DNA from: Glutamicibacter halophytocola
Lineage (GTDB): Bacteria > Actinomycetota > Actinomycetes > Actinomycetales > Micrococcaceae
NCBI RefSeq assembly: GCF_001302565.1
Contig: NZ_CP012750.1
Span: forward strand, 434,001 to 498,000
Direction: 5' to 3'
Length of the DNA stretch: 64,000 nucleotides
Position 1 is the stretch's first letter; each line of letters starts with the position of its first letter. A program made the position numbers and the translations under genes. This document shows positions 45,472 through 56,134 of the stretch, piece after piece. The notes beneath the pieces were generated by a model. It saw nothing but the letters and a program-made list of their open reading frames with translations. It was not told where the DNA came from and ran no database searches.

Positions 45472-47062
45472 CGAAGGATTGGTCGGAGCTTCCGGATTCG
45501 ATCCGAAGCAACTCATCCTCCGAGCCAAGCGACGGCGGAACTTTTCAGAACGCTTTGATAGTTTTTCGGACGCCTACGTATGGGTGCTGGCCGCTCTTGT
45601 GGCCCTGGCATATTTGTTCAGCGCGATCTTCGGACTCATCTTCGCCCTGCTTGGGCAAGGCGTAGCGCACCCAAAAATGCCGATTGCAGTATGGAGCCTC
45701 CAAGAGCTGTCTCCAATCTTGCTGGTGCTTGCCGCCATCTGGCTGTTGCGATTGCTATTGCACCTGGGCCCGGTGGCCGTGAATGCGGCCACGGCCGACT
45801 GGTGGTTGCCCTTGCCGCTTAGTTCCGCCTCCCTTCGGGCCCGGGCCCTGCGCAAGGCGCTGTTATTCGGGATGCTCGCAAGCGCCTTTGCCGGGGTGTT
45901 GTGGCTGATCGTCCTCTACGGCCTAACCGGTGCCTTCGACCCGCTGCTGGCTGGTTGTGCATTGGCTTGCTTTGTCCTGGCCGGCCTCCTGTTAGCCAAT
46001 GCAGGAGTCATCGTGCAAAGCTTCGGGCTGCAAAGCCCGGCGCAACGCTGGTTCGGAAGATCTGTCATGGCAATCATTGCTGTGCTTGCGGTCTCCTGGG
46101 GCTTGCTGGCAGCGGAGAACCAATGGACCATGAGCGCAGTGCAAGGCGTTGCTGCTTCAATTCTGCAATTACGCACATGGACTTATGCCTCCGCCATCTT
46201 GCTGCCCCTGGGCATAATTGGCACCTGGTGGGCGATGCAGCGCAACCGGCACATTGGCTCGCGCTCCCTCCGCTCATCAGGCGAGAAGCAACAGCTGGCG
46301 CTCGGTACTCTAATGCAGGCCGATGGCCGGGCCGCCACCGGTCCTTCAGCGGTTGCCATCGGCCGCAGACGCCGACACGGAACGCTCATCGCCGCGAGGC
46401 TGCCAGTGATCTGGAGGATCCTGGCGTTGCGCCTGATGCGAGCCGGCTATTGGCGCACCACCGCTGGCTATCTGCTGCTCGTGATGGCCTTGGCGGCGGC
46501 CGTTGACCAGGTCGCGAACCCGTTGAGCGCCGTGGTCTTTTATGCGGCTCTCGGCGTGCTGTTGGCCCTGAATCTCTCGGGAGTCATTGCCCCATTGCTC
46601 ACGCAGCCTCAACTGACACAACACCTGGGGCAATCAGCTGCCAGATTGAGCCAAACAGCGGCCCTATTTGCCGTGCTCTACAGCGCCGTAGCGCTGAGCG
46701 CATTGACCGGGGGACTAGGACTGCTGGGCATTGTGGACCTGAGCCGCTTCTGGTTGTGGTGCGCTGCGCTGGTCATCGGGGCCCTGGGCAGCGCAGCGGC
46801 CAGCCTCGGGCATGCACAACGCAAGGAACGCGACTGGGAGAGCCTGCTGGGCAGTGCCACCAGCGAAGCGACGATTGGCTTCGTCCTATTCAGCGAACTC
46901 TCCACGCTGGTTCGCGCTATGGCGACCTTTGCTCCGATGTTTTCGCTGGCGCTTAGCCCGAGCACTGAAATTGCCTGGCCGCTATGGGTGATTTCCTCGG
47001 TATTCACCGTCCCTGCTTTACGATTACTGGTCGGAGAGTTTCCGAGGAGATCGCGTGGATAG
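45461..47062 (+). CDS. ABC transporter permease-like membrane protein (DUF6297-like)
   Basis: A large membrane protein of about 533 residues with some 11-12 hydrophobic helices and few conserved polar motifs; relatives carry the label DUF6297, from memory. I place the start at a TTG at 45461 with GGAG about 10 nt upstream, overlapping the ATPase gene by 11 bp; an ATG at 45413 with 59-bp overlap is an alternative. Together with the preceding ATPase it should form an exporter, with the whole membrane part in one chain. The cargo is unknown. Confidence 0.78.
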   Translation: MNDSEGLVGASGFDPKQLILRAKRRRNFSERFDSFSDAYVWVLAALVALAYLFSAIFGLIFALLGQGVAHPKMPIAVWSLQELSPILLVLAAIWLLRLLLHLGPVAVNAATADWWLPLPLSSASLRARALRKALLFGMLASAFAGVLWLIVLYGLTGAFDPLLAGCALACFVLAGLLLANAGVIVQSFGLQSPAQRWFGRSVMAIIAVLAVSWGLLAAENQWTMSAVQGVAASILQLRTWTYASAILLPLGIIGTWWAMQRNRHIGSRSLRSSGEKQQLALGTLMQADGRAATGPSAVAIGRRRRHGTLIAARLPVIWRILALRLMRAGYWRTTAGYLLLVMALAAAVDQVANPLSAVVFYAALGVLLALNLSGVIAPLLTQPQLTQHLGQSAARLSQTAALFAVLYSAVALSALTGGLGLLGIVDLSRFWLWCAALVIGALGSAAASLGHAQRKERDWESLLGSATSEATIGFVLFSELSTLVRAMATFAPMFSLALSPSTEIAWPLWVISSVFTVPALRLLVGEFPRRSRG

Positions 47063-47071
47063 GATGAGACG

Positions 47072-47527
47072 ATGAACGTAGAAATAGCAATTCAAAACCC
47101 TGAAGATCTCGACACCCAGCGGCTGTACGCGTTGCTCAAATTGCGTACCCACGTTTTTATTGTCGAGCAGCGTTCGTCCTACCCGGATTTGGATGGCTTG
47201 GACCTTGCCGAGGGTACGGTGCATCTGAGCGCATGGGAAGACGGGGAATTGCTGTGCACCGTGCGCATCCTTGACGTTCACGGGGAGGACCCGCATATTG
47301 GACGGGTTGCCACAAAGCTTGAAGCCCGCGGCCGCGGGGTGGCTGGAATGCTGATGGAACGAGCGGTGGACATGTGCCGAACCGACGCCCGGATTCACCT
47401 TGGCGCGCAAACCCAGCTGGAAGGCTGGTACGGAAAGTTCGGCTTTGAACGCTGCGGCGAAGACTTTGACGACGATGGAATCATGCATCTGCCAATGATC
47501 AGAAAAGTAGTGGCAGCTTCGGCCTAA
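47072..47527 (+). CDS. ElaA-type GNAT acetyltransferase
   Basis: A 151-residue acetyltransferase. LYALLKLRTHVFIVEQRSSYPDLDGLDL is the ElaA opening, the acetyl-CoA loop is EARGRGVAGML, and WYGKFGFERCGEDFDDDGIMHLPM is the conserved ElaA end. The substrate of ElaA is not known. It starts 9 bp after the permease stop, so it belongs to the same transcription unit, and ends before a strong terminator. Confidence 0.88.
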   Translation: MNVEIAIQNPEDLDTQRLYALLKLRTHVFIVEQRSSYPDLDGLDLAEGTVHLSAWEDGELLCTVRILDVHGEDPHIGRVATKLEARGRGVAGMLMERAVDMCRTDARIHLGAQTQLEGWYGKFGFERCGEDFDDDGIMHLPMIRKVVAASA

Positions 47528-47536
47528 ATACGAAAA

Positions 47537-47580
47537 GTGGGCATCGTTGTCCCGCCGCACGGCGGGACAACGATGCCCAC
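47537..47580. terminator. Bidirectional terminator, 20-bp perfect stem
   Basis: 47537-47556 pairs exactly with 47561-47580 around GCAC. It shares the GTGGGCATCGT arm with the weaker hairpin at 44716-44747. It separates the ElaA and tgt stops. Confidence 0.88.
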
Positions 47581-47596
47581 AGCTTTATAGTCTTGG

Positions 47597-48958
<1,362 letters not shown>

Positions 48959-49028
48959 CTAGCCCCTCACAAGGCAATGAGCGAATAATGGGAGATGTGC
49001 GTTGTGTCCAACGCGACGGAAGGAAACT

Positions 49029-50120
49029 GTGGGCCTGGAGAAACTGAAGGAATCAACCAAAGCGCTGATCACGCTCGGCCCGGCCCGCAATGACCACTGG
49101 ATTGGGTTGCGCACCGGCATCGGCATCTTTGCGCCGCTCATCACCCTTTTTGCCATCGACCGGTTGGACCTCGTGGTCTTCGCCGTCTTCGGCGCCTTCA
49201 CCGGTGTCTACGGCCGAGTTGATGGCTATTGGAACCGCCTGCGGATGCAGATTCGCTCGGGGCTATTGTTCTTTGTCGTCATCGCAGTGGCCCTGTCCGC
49301 CTCATATTGGTGGATTGACCATGAAAATCCAGAGGTGATGAAGTGGCAGATTGTCGGTGCAACCACCCTGGTCGCCGGCATCTGCTCGGTGCTTGTTGGC
49401 TTAATGCGATTGCGCCCCGGCGGTTCCCTGTTCCACATCTTCGCTTTTGCGGCCATTGCCTCGATCCCCCATCCGGCGCCGATGGGCGAAGCCCTGCTGG
49501 TGGCTGCACTGACCATCTTGCTGGCCTTGGTCATTGGGTCGGCAGGAGCCCTGGGGCAGTGGGCCAATCTCTGGCAGAGGACCCCCTTGCCGCCGCTTTC
49601 CGACAACGTGCGCAAGGCGATCTGGTGGGAAGGGCTGTTTTACATACTTTCGGCCGGGGTGGCCGGAATTCTTGCCAATACCGTGGGATCCCAGCTATCG
49701 GCTGGCCACAACTATTGGGCCATGGTGGCCGCGGTGGTGCCGCTGGTTGGACACACCACCAGATTGCGAATCCGCCGTGGTGTGCACCGTGTGCTTGGCA
49801 CCCTGGTGGGCATGATCTTGATGGCGCTGCTGATCTGGCTCAATCCGCAGGTTTGGATCTTATTGGCCGTGATCGCAGTCTGCCAATTCCTGGCCGAGTT
49901 GCTGGTGATGCGCAATTACTTCCTGGCACAGGTCTTCATTACGCCGATGGCGCTGGTGGGAATATCCCTGGGGACCGGGCTCAGTGGCGCAGTGATGTAC
50001 GACCGTGTGGTCGAAACCCTGATCGGCTGCGCCGTGGGCATGCTCGGCGTGCTCTTGGGAAGCTGGTTCGGCCTGGTCCTCAAGCGCAAGCAGGGCCTGC
50101 TTCCCAAGAGCGGAAGCTGA
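49029..50120 (+). CDS. FUSC-family inner-membrane protein
   Basis: A 363-residue protein with about ten hydrophobic helices in two groups, one at about 30-165 and another at about 205-345, with LRIRRGVHRVLGTLVGMILMALL as the family hallmark (R-x-x-x-R-x-x-G-T-x-x-G). FUSC proteins are related to aromatic-acid exporters and fusaric acid resistance. The GTG at 49029 has AAGGAA close by; a TTG at 49002 with GGGAG 7 nt upstream is an alternative start. It is 2 bp from the convergent Nudix-like gene. Confidence 0.83.
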   Translation: MGLEKLKESTKALITLGPARNDHWIGLRTGIGIFAPLITLFAIDRLDLVVFAVFGAFTGVYGRVDGYWNRLRMQIRSGLLFFVVIAVALSASYWWIDHENPEVMKWQIVGATTLVAGICSVLVGLMRLRPGGSLFHIFAFAAIASIPHPAPMGEALLVAALTILLALVIGSAGALGQWANLWQRTPLPPLSDNVRKAIWWEGLFYILSAGVAGILANTVGSQLSAGHNYWAMVAAVVPLVGHTTRLRIRRGVHRVLGTLVGMILMALLIWLNPQVWILLAVIAVCQFLAELLVMRNYFLAQVFITPMALVGISLGTGLSGAVMYDRVVETLIGCAVGMLGVLLGSWFGLVLKRKQGLLPKSGS

Positions 50121-50122
50121 AC

Positions 50123-50662
50123 TTAGATATTCACGCCTACGTGGGCTAATGCCTGGCGGAGAATATTTTCACGGCCGCCGGCAAACTCGCCCTGGATGTC
50201 GGAGCTCAACGCCTCCGCAGGCGAAAGCCAGGTCAGTTCAAGCGCGTCTTGGCGCGGAGAGGACTCGCCTCGCACCGGGACGATGTAGCACATGGATACC
50301 GCGTGCTGGCGGTCATCGGTCAGGCCCGTTTCGCTCGGAGCCGGGAAGTACTCCGCCACGGTGAATGGAACCGGGGAAGCAGGGAGCTGCGGCAGCACCA
50401 AGGTGCCCAGATCCTTTTCGATGTGCCGAATCAGGGCAGCGCGAATTGTTTCGCGGTACATCACGCGTCCGGAAACGAAGGTTCGCAGCATGCGCCCGTC
50501 GTCGTCGCCGGTCAGCAGAAGCCCTACTTCATTCACGTAGCCCAGCGGGTCGAGGCGAACTGGAATCGCTTCAACGTAGAGCATTGGCAGGCGCTGGCGC
50601 GCCTCATAGAGATCTTCATCAGAAAGCCATCCGGGATAAGGATCTGGGGTGCGCACGTTCAT
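50123..50662 (-). CDS. NUDIX-like protein, DUF4916 type
   Basis: A 179-residue protein whose middle segment SGRVMYRETIRAALIRHIEKDLGTL follows the Nudix-box spacing G-x5-E-x7-R-x-x-E-x-x-x-G but departs from the strict R-E-U-x-E-E-x-G-U: His and Asp replace two of the metal-binding glutamates. DUF4916 members are actinobacterial and hydrolase activity is uncertain. The start MNVRTPDPYPGWL at 50662 matches the domain boundary. It is almost back to back with the FUSC stop. Confidence 0.78.
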   Translation of the reverse strand: MNVRTPDPYPGWLSDEDLYEARQRLPMLYVEAIPVRLDPLGYVNEVGLLLTGDDDGRMLRTFVSGRVMYRETIRAALIRHIEKDLGTLVLPQLPASPVPFTVAEYFPAPSETGLTDDRQHAVSMCYIVPVRGESSPRQDALELTWLSPAEALSSDIQGEFAGGRENILRQALAHVGVNI

Positions 50663-50870
50663 GCTTCTATCTTCGTACACAAACCCCATTTGATCCATGA
50701 AGCTGTATCTGTGTTGCGTAACTCACCAATTGGCTGCCAGCGCGCTCTAGTGCCGCTGGAGTTCTCCGGATAAAATTGATTGAGCTATCCCAATCCCTTG
50801 CCTGTGCGTTCAATGCGGGCCTCGGAAAGCACATCCCCTTTTCAATTACTCGTGGAAGCAGAATTCTGCC

Positions 50871-52319
50871 GTGACGAACGCTCCAGAACGACTGAGCAAA
50901 AAGAACTTCACCACGATTGCGGTGCTGATCGTATCCAGCTTCGTGGTCATCTTGAACGAGACCATCATGAACGTGGCCTTGCCCGTTCTGATGCATGAAT
51001 TCAACGTCACCCCGGACGCCATCCAGTGGCTGTCTACGATCTTCATGCTCACCATGGCAGTGGTCATTCCAATGACCGGATTCCTGCTGCAACGGCTGAG
51101 CGTGCGCAATGTATTTGTGCTGGCCATCGGCCTGTTCACCCTGGGCACCATCCTGGCCGCTGCGGCACCGGGGCTCACCGTCCTTCTGGTCGCCCGCGTG
51201 ATCCAGGCCTGCGGTACCGCCATCATGATGCCGTTGCTGATGACCACCATCTTGCACCTTGTCCCGGCCGAACGCCGTGGTGTGCTGATGGGCAACGTGT
51301 CCATCGTGATCTCGGTGGCTCCGGCCATCGGCCCCACGCTGTCCGGGCTGATCTTGCAGTACCTGTCCTGGCGCTTCATGTTCATCGTGATCATCCCGAT
51401 CGCGATCGCTGCCCTGGTCATCGGCACCCCGCGCTTGTCCACCGAGGTGGACGGCGCATCCACCCCGTTGTCGGCGGCTTCGGTCATCCTGGCCATCCCT
51501 GCCTTCGGCGGCTTGGTCTTCGGCCTGAGCCGGCTGTCCGCGGGGGTCAGCCCGGTCAACATTGGCATCCTGGTCATTGCACTGCTGTGCCTGGCCGCCT
51601 TTGTCTTCCTGCAACTGCGGTTGCAGAAGGAAGACAAGGCCCTGCTGGATCTGCGGCCGCTGAACTTCAAGGACTTCACGCTCTCGCTGTTGCTGATGAT
51701 GTTCGCGATGATCTCCCTGTTCGGTGTCATCATCCTGCTGCCGATGTTCTTCACCAATGTGCTGGGGATCGAAACCTTGACCACCGGCCTGATCATGCTT
51801 CCCGGCGGTTTGCTCATGGGCATCATGGCTCCGATGGTTGGCAAATTGTACGACCGCGTAGGTGCTCGCCCGCTGATCGTTCCGGGTGCCATCATCCTGC
51901 TGGCTTCCCTGCTGGGCTATGCGCTGATCCTGGATGAAAGCACCCCCATCTGGTTGCTGGTCGTGCTGCACCTGGTGATGAGCTTGGGACTGGCGTTCAT
52001 CTTCACCCCGGCGTTCACCACCGCGCTGAACCCGCTGCCGCACCACCTGCACTCGCATGGTTCGGCACTGCTTTCCACCCTGCAGCAGCTGGCCGGCGCC
52101 ATGGGCACCGCGCTGCTCGTAGGCGTGGTTGCATCGACCACCGCCTCAAGGCTGGCCTCGGGCAGCGACCAGGTGACCGCTGCAGTGGACGGCTTCCAGC
52201 CTGGCTTCTTGATCGGTGCCGGCTGCAGCGTCGGCATTATCATCATCGGGTTCCTGCTTGGCGGCAAAAAGGACCTGGTGAGCCTCGACGCCCAACCAGC
52301 TGCGGCTGAAAAGCACTAA
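50871..52319 (+). CDS. MFS transporter, DHA2 (EmrB/QacA-type) drug exporter
   Basis: A 482-residue membrane antiporter with 14 predicted helices, as in the DHA2 group. FVVILNETIMNVALPVL in helix 1 and GPTLSGLIL in helix 5 (motif C, antiporter) are the key family signals, with LLVARVIQACG and a motif-A-like loop. It would export drugs or other hydrophobic compounds with protons. The GTG start lies after a GGAAG stretch. It ends at a strong terminator. No regulator gene is adjacent. Confidence 0.9.
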   Translation: MTNAPERLSKKNFTTIAVLIVSSFVVILNETIMNVALPVLMHEFNVTPDAIQWLSTIFMLTMAVVIPMTGFLLQRLSVRNVFVLAIGLFTLGTILAAAAPGLTVLLVARVIQACGTAIMMPLLMTTILHLVPAERRGVLMGNVSIVISVAPAIGPTLSGLILQYLSWRFMFIVIIPIAIAALVIGTPRLSTEVDGASTPLSAASVILAIPAFGGLVFGLSRLSAGVSPVNIGILVIALLCLAAFVFLQLRLQKEDKALLDLRPLNFKDFTLSLLLMMFAMISLFGVIILLPMFFTNVLGIETLTTGLIMLPGGLLMGIMAPMVGKLYDRVGARPLIVPGAIILLASLLGYALILDESTPIWLLVVLHLVMSLGLAFIFTPAFTTALNPLPHHLHSHGSALLSTLQQLAGAMGTALLVGVVASTTASRLASGSDQVTAAVDGFQPGFLIGAGCSVGIIIIGFLLGGKKDLVSLDAQPAAAEKH

Positions 52320-52334
52320 TTCGATTCTGGGCTC

Positions 52335-52376
52335 AAAAATTGCTGGATGTTCTTGCCGAACATCCAGCAATTTTTT
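52335..52376 (+). terminator. Terminator of the MFS gene
   Basis: AAAAATTGCTGGATGTTC (52335-52352) and its exact complement (52358-52375) with a TTGCC loop, ending in six T residues. Confidence 0.92.
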
Positions 52377-52460
52377 GTCTCTGGACCTTTGGGCTGCTTT
52401 TGCCGCAGCTGGCACGGCAGTAGGCTGGCGGATAAGTGTACTGACTACAAAGGGGTAAGC

Positions 52461-53237
52461 ATGCAGTTGCAGGATTCGGTCGCGCTGGTCACCGGCGGAC
52501 TTTCGGGCTTGGGCCGGGCCACCGCCCAGAGACTCGCCGCCACGGCCAAGCACGTTCTCGTGGTGGATCTTCCTCGCGATGACGGCGATGAAATCGCGGC
52601 GCAGATCGGATCAAACGTCCGCTATGCCCCGGCCGACGTCACCGACCCGCAGCAGGTCGCCACCGCGATCGAGCGGTGCAAGGAACTTGGCGTGCTGCGC
52701 GTTGTCGTCAATTGCGCCGGAGTTGCTACCCCGGGCAAGGTGCTGGGCCGCGACGGCGTTTTGCCGCTGGAACGCTTCTCCAAGGTGCTGGATATCAACG
52801 TGAATGGCACCTTCAACGTACTGCGCCTCGCCGCCGAATCCATGGTGCACAGTGAAGCGCTGACCGACAACAATGGGACGACCGAACGCGGAGTCATCGT
52901 GAATACCGCCTCGGTGGCGGCCTTCGATGGACAGATCGGACAACCTGCCTATGCCGCCTCCAAGGGCGCTGTGGCAGCAATGACCTTGCCCTTGGCTCGC
53001 GAGCTGGCCAGCCACCAGATCAGGGTGATGACCATTGCGCCGGGCATTTTCCACACCCCGATGATGGATTCCCTGCCGCAGGCGGCACAGGATTCCCTCG
53101 GGGCGCAGGTGCCGCACCCCTCGCGCCTGGGACGCCCGGACGAGTATGCGGCCCTGGTGGAGCATATCGTGGCCAACCCGATGCTCAACGGCGAAACCAT
53201 CCGCCTGGACGGCGCCATCCGCATGGCCCCTCGCTAG
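52461..53237 (+). CDS. SDR-family dehydrogenase (HSD17B10-like)
   Basis: A 258-residue short-chain dehydrogenase. The dinucleotide site is VTGGLSGLGRATAQRLA, NCAG marks the central strand, and the catalytic Ser and Tyr-x-x-x-Lys are NTASVAAFDGQIGQPAYAASKGAVAA. PGIFHTPMM follows at the substrate loop. The D after LVVD suggests NAD preference. The pattern is that of type 2 3-hydroxyacyl-CoA dehydrogenases, acting in beta-oxidation. AAAGGGG is 5 nt before the ATG. It lies alone after the MFS terminator. Confidence 0.9.
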   Translation: MQLQDSVALVTGGLSGLGRATAQRLAATAKHVLVVDLPRDDGDEIAAQIGSNVRYAPADVTDPQQVATAIERCKELGVLRVVVNCAGVATPGKVLGRDGVLPLERFSKVLDINVNGTFNVLRLAAESMVHSEALTDNNGTTERGVIVNTASVAAFDGQIGQPAYAASKGAVAAMTLPLARELASHQIRVMTIAPGIFHTPMMDSLPQAAQDSLGAQVPHPSRLGRPDEYAALVEHIVANPMLNGETIRLDGAIRMAPR

Positions 53238-53257
53238 GAACCACGCGGCGGCAGGCC

Positions 53258-54157
53258 CTAGAATTCCACGGGCTTGCCGCGCTGGGCCCGATGTTCTGCG
53301 TGGCTGATCCGGAACCGGCGGTTTTCGGCCATCAGGAATACCAGCAAGGACATCAGAATGCAGATCGCGCTCACCCACAATGCGGTCGCCTCCGAGAGCC
53401 ACCCGTTGATGGCCGCGGCAATCATGGCGATGCCAAAACCGCTGGCCAGGGCGTGTCGCCCGCGCCCGGTATGCGCAAATCCGGCGGCTGCCAAGGACAC
53501 CGCAGCAGTTGCCAGGGAAACCTGCAAGGAATGGCTGAGATCGTTCCAGCCTGCCACGGCAAACCAGAGGTGCAGCGTGTACGCCATGGAAAAACCAGCA
53601 AGGAAACTCAGTGGCGCATCACCAAGCCAGCGTTCGGCCTTGGTGCGTGCCGTCAGCCGATTCAGCTGGTGAACCCCCACCAGGGACAAGAGCGAAGCGA
53701 GCGTAGCGACTATTGCCGCAGCGGCCGGAAGGAATCCAGCCGCAAGGACGATCGCGCAGGCGCACAAGGCAGCGGCACTGATCGCATAAAGGCTGGCCAC
53801 TCGCTGGCGGCGGGCCGAGCGCTGATCCTTGCGGAGCGAAAACACGGCGCTAGCGAGCAAGAAGACTGCCGCAGCTGGCCAGATCACCGCCGGAACCGCG
53901 CTGCTGTCAAGCAGGCTAATGCGATCGCGCCCGTTCATGGAGGAAGAAAACACCAGCGAAGTAATGAGCAATAGCAAGGATGCCGCCGCCAATAGGCAGC
54001 CGCGAATCATGTCGAACGGCTCAACCTCGGGATTGGGACGGTGATCCGGAGCCGGGTAGGGCAGCACGGACTCGTGCTCGGCGGAGTGCGCGGGCGCGGC
54101 CTGCTGGCCGGACTCCATCAGTGAATTGAGCGGTGGGGTCGGATGCTGCTCGGACAT
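53258..54157 (-). CDS. Multi-span membrane protein, unknown
   Basis: A 299-residue protein with a polar, Pro/His-rich cytoplasmic head of about 50 residues and then about eight hydrophobic helices up to residue 280, with a basic tail. I recognise no motif of a transporter or enzyme family. Such proteins are common in Micrococcaceae. It is convergent with the SDR gene, 20 bp between stops. Confidence 0.72.
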   Translation of the reverse strand: MSEQHPTPPLNSLMESGQQAAPAHSAEHESVLPYPAPDHRPNPEVEPFDMIRGCLLAAASLLLLITSLVFSSSMNGRDRISLLDSSAVPAVIWPAAAVFLLASAVFSLRKDQRSARRQRVASLYAISAAALCACAIVLAAGFLPAAAAIVATLASLLSLVGVHQLNRLTARTKAERWLGDAPLSFLAGFSMAYTLHLWFAVAGWNDLSHSLQVSLATAAVSLAAAGFAHTGRGRHALASGFGIAMIAAAINGWLSEATALWVSAICILMSLLVFLMAENRRFRISHAEHRAQRGKPVEF

Positions 54158-54232
54158 GATGCTGGAGTCCCTAACGATTGCTGAGTTATCAGCAACAGCC
54201 TAGGGTACTTCGCTGGCGAACAGAAACCCCGG

Positions 54233-55252
54233 CTAGGCCGCCGGAGCTTCGGCGAGCTGCTGCGCCGAGCTGAAACTGCGCTCAATTCCGCTCAGCGGGT
54301 CGGTGAAGGAAATGGTGTGCGCCAGCAGCTGGAGCGGGCGCTGATAATCATCCGGAGCCAAATCCCATAAGCGCGGGTAAAAGGCATCATTGATAATCCC
54401 CAGGCCCAGGGAGGCGAGGTGAACGCGCAACTGGTGGGTCTTGCCCGAATGCGGCTTGAGATCCATCAACGCGACCTCCAAACCTGCATGGTGGCCGGCG
54501 CTATAGCCCACGGATTCAACATCAATAAAGGTCTTCGCGTTCGGTGCGCCGTCCTCGACGATGGATCGCAACTGGCCTTTGACCTTGGACATCCGATTTT
54601 CGTAAATCAGGGGCATCTGGCCAAGCAGATCATGCAATTGGGTTGTGTCCTTGACCAGCGAGTGTTCGCCGTTGGGCTGGAGAACCCGGCCAGTTTCCAG
54701 CCCGGGGCCGGGCTGCAGTGCAACGACGGCCTTGTAGCGCTTGCTGATTTCACGGCGTTCAAAAAGCATTTGGTAGGCGCCACGGGTTTCCGGGTTGACC
54801 GCAAAAAGAATCACGCCAGCGGTGGCCCGATCCAGCCGATGCATCGGCACAAGATCATCGATGCCGGTCTGGTTGCGCAGGCGCACCAAAGCCGATTCCT
54901 GGATGAACCGGCCACCGGGGGTGGTTGGCAAAAAATGCGGCTTATCAACTACCAGCAGGTGCTCATCCTGATGCAGGATCTTGGCCTCAAAAGGTATCGG
55001 CGTTTCTACCGGAAGCGAACGATAGTACCAAATGAACTCATGCTCACCCATGGGAGTCTGCCGGTCTAGCGGCACTCCTCCGAGGCCGACAATTTCTTGG
55101 TTGTCGAAGCGCCGCAGGATGCCTTCGGGGTCCACATGGCCGAAGCGCTCCAGGAGATATTCGGCGACGGTGGCCCACGCTCCATTGTGTGGAAGGCGCA
55201 ATCGGGTTGCATTAACACCATTGCGAACGGGGAGCGGGGATTCCATAGCCAT
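54233..55252 (-). CDS. RluA-family pseudouridine synthase
   Basis: Isomerises uridine to pseudouridine in rRNA. The 339-residue protein has an N-terminal S4-like region followed by the catalytic domain: HRLDRATAGVILFA contains the catalytic aspartate, LLVVDKPHFLPTTPGG precedes it, and LKPHSGKTHQLRVHLASLG is the C-terminal family signature. The start MAMESPLP at 55252 lies 32 bp downstream of the nei2 stop, so lhr, nei2 and this gene probably share a transcript. The target site is not clear from sequence. Confidence 0.85.
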   Translation of the reverse strand: MAMESPLPVRNGVNATRLRLPHNGAWATVAEYLLERFGHVDPEGILRRFDNQEIVGLGGVPLDRQTPMGEHEFIWYYRSLPVETPIPFEAKILHQDEHLLVVDKPHFLPTTPGGRFIQESALVRLRNQTGIDDLVPMHRLDRATAGVILFAVNPETRGAYQMLFERREISKRYKAVVALQPGPGLETGRVLQPNGEHSLVKDTTQLHDLLGQMPLIYENRMSKVKGQLRSIVEDGAPNAKTFIDVESVGYSAGHHAGLEVALMDLKPHSGKTHQLRVHLASLGLGIINDAFYPRLWDLAPDDYQRPLQLLAHTISFTDPLSGIERSFSSAQQLAEAPAA

Positions 55253-55284
55253 AAGGGCTATTCTTTCATCCCGGCGCCAGGACT

Positions 55285-56109
55285 TCAGACCGCCGGCTGG
55301 CAATGCGGGCACCAATAGCAATCCCGCTCGGCGCCTTCTGGGGTGGAAGGAATCTTGAGCATGGCGATGGGGCCGCCGCAGCGGAGGCAAGGTTTTCCGG
55401 CACGCCCATAAACCCAGAGAGGTTCCCGGGTTCGTTCTTGGCCGGTGGTGACGCGCCGTGGCCGGTCCTTATTAATTGTCAGAAGCCGATGAGCCAGATT
55501 CACCACTGCCAGCAGATCAGCGATCTGCCCGACTTCAACCAGCGGATGCAAACGGCGGAGGAACAGGATCTCGCAACGGTACACATTCCCCACGCCGGCC
55601 ATGATCCGTTGATCCAATAATGCTTGGCCGATGCCTTGGCGCGGATTGCGGCGCAGGTTGTCTGCGGCAAGCTCCGGGTCCCAATCCGCACCCAGCAGAT
55701 CAGGGCCCAAATGGCCGATGAGGTCGTTTTCCTGCTCGGTGGGCACCAAACGCACCTGCGCAATATCGAAGCCCACGGCCGTCACCGCAGGGGTCTTGAG
55801 CACTACGCGTGCGGTGTGAGCCGGTTTCTTCCAGCGTTCGTTGTCCGCATACAGATCCCAACGGCCTTCCATGAGCAAATGCGAATGCAAGGTCAGCGGC
55901 TTAGCGGCGAACCCGGAGGACCCAGCAGCAGGGGGACGCAATCGCATCAGCAGATGCTTGCCGGCCGGAACTACTTCATGCACTGAATAATCCGTGAGAT
56001 CTGTTGTCGCCAAGGCTGGAACTCGAAAGTCCGAGGACAACAGTGTTTGCCCTGCCAGCGCCTGATGAAGCCGGGCAGTGGCACGATAGACGGAATCCCC
56101 TTCGGGCAT
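55285..56109 (-). CDS. nei2: Fpg/Nei-family DNA glycosylase (Nei2-like)
   Basis: Removes oxidised bases and cuts the strand by beta/delta elimination. The mature N-terminus after Met removal is Pro-Glu (MPEGDSVYR), the nucleophile and acid of the family; GKHLLMRL is the K loop, GVGNVYRCEILF the helix-two-turn-helix, and the C-terminal zinc finger with CLRCGG and CYWCPHCQ completes the fold. 274 residues fits Nei-type enzymes. The gene starts 25 bp after the lhr stop, as is also known in mycobacteria, where the two are co-transcribed. Confidence 0.9.
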   Translation of the reverse strand: MPEGDSVYRATARLHQALAGQTLLSSDFRVPALATTDLTDYSVHEVVPAGKHLLMRLRPPAAGSSGFAAKPLTLHSHLLMEGRWDLYADNERWKKPAHTARVVLKTPAVTAVGFDIAQVRLVPTEQENDLIGHLGPDLLGADWDPELAADNLRRNPRQGIGQALLDQRIMAGVGNVYRCEILFLRRLHPLVEVGQIADLLAVVNLAHRLLTINKDRPRRVTTGQERTREPLWVYGRAGKPCLRCGGPIAMLKIPSTPEGAERDCYWCPHCQPAV

Positions 56110-56134
56110 GAGAGCTCTTCTTTCTGCCGGTCAA

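Noticed and set aside
50667..52058. Reverse frame of 463 codons rich in Gln/Asp/His opposite the MFS gene
   Set aside because: Shadow of the MFS exporter; antisense of hydrophobic codons always gives such polar repeats, and it crosses the upstream Nudix gene start.
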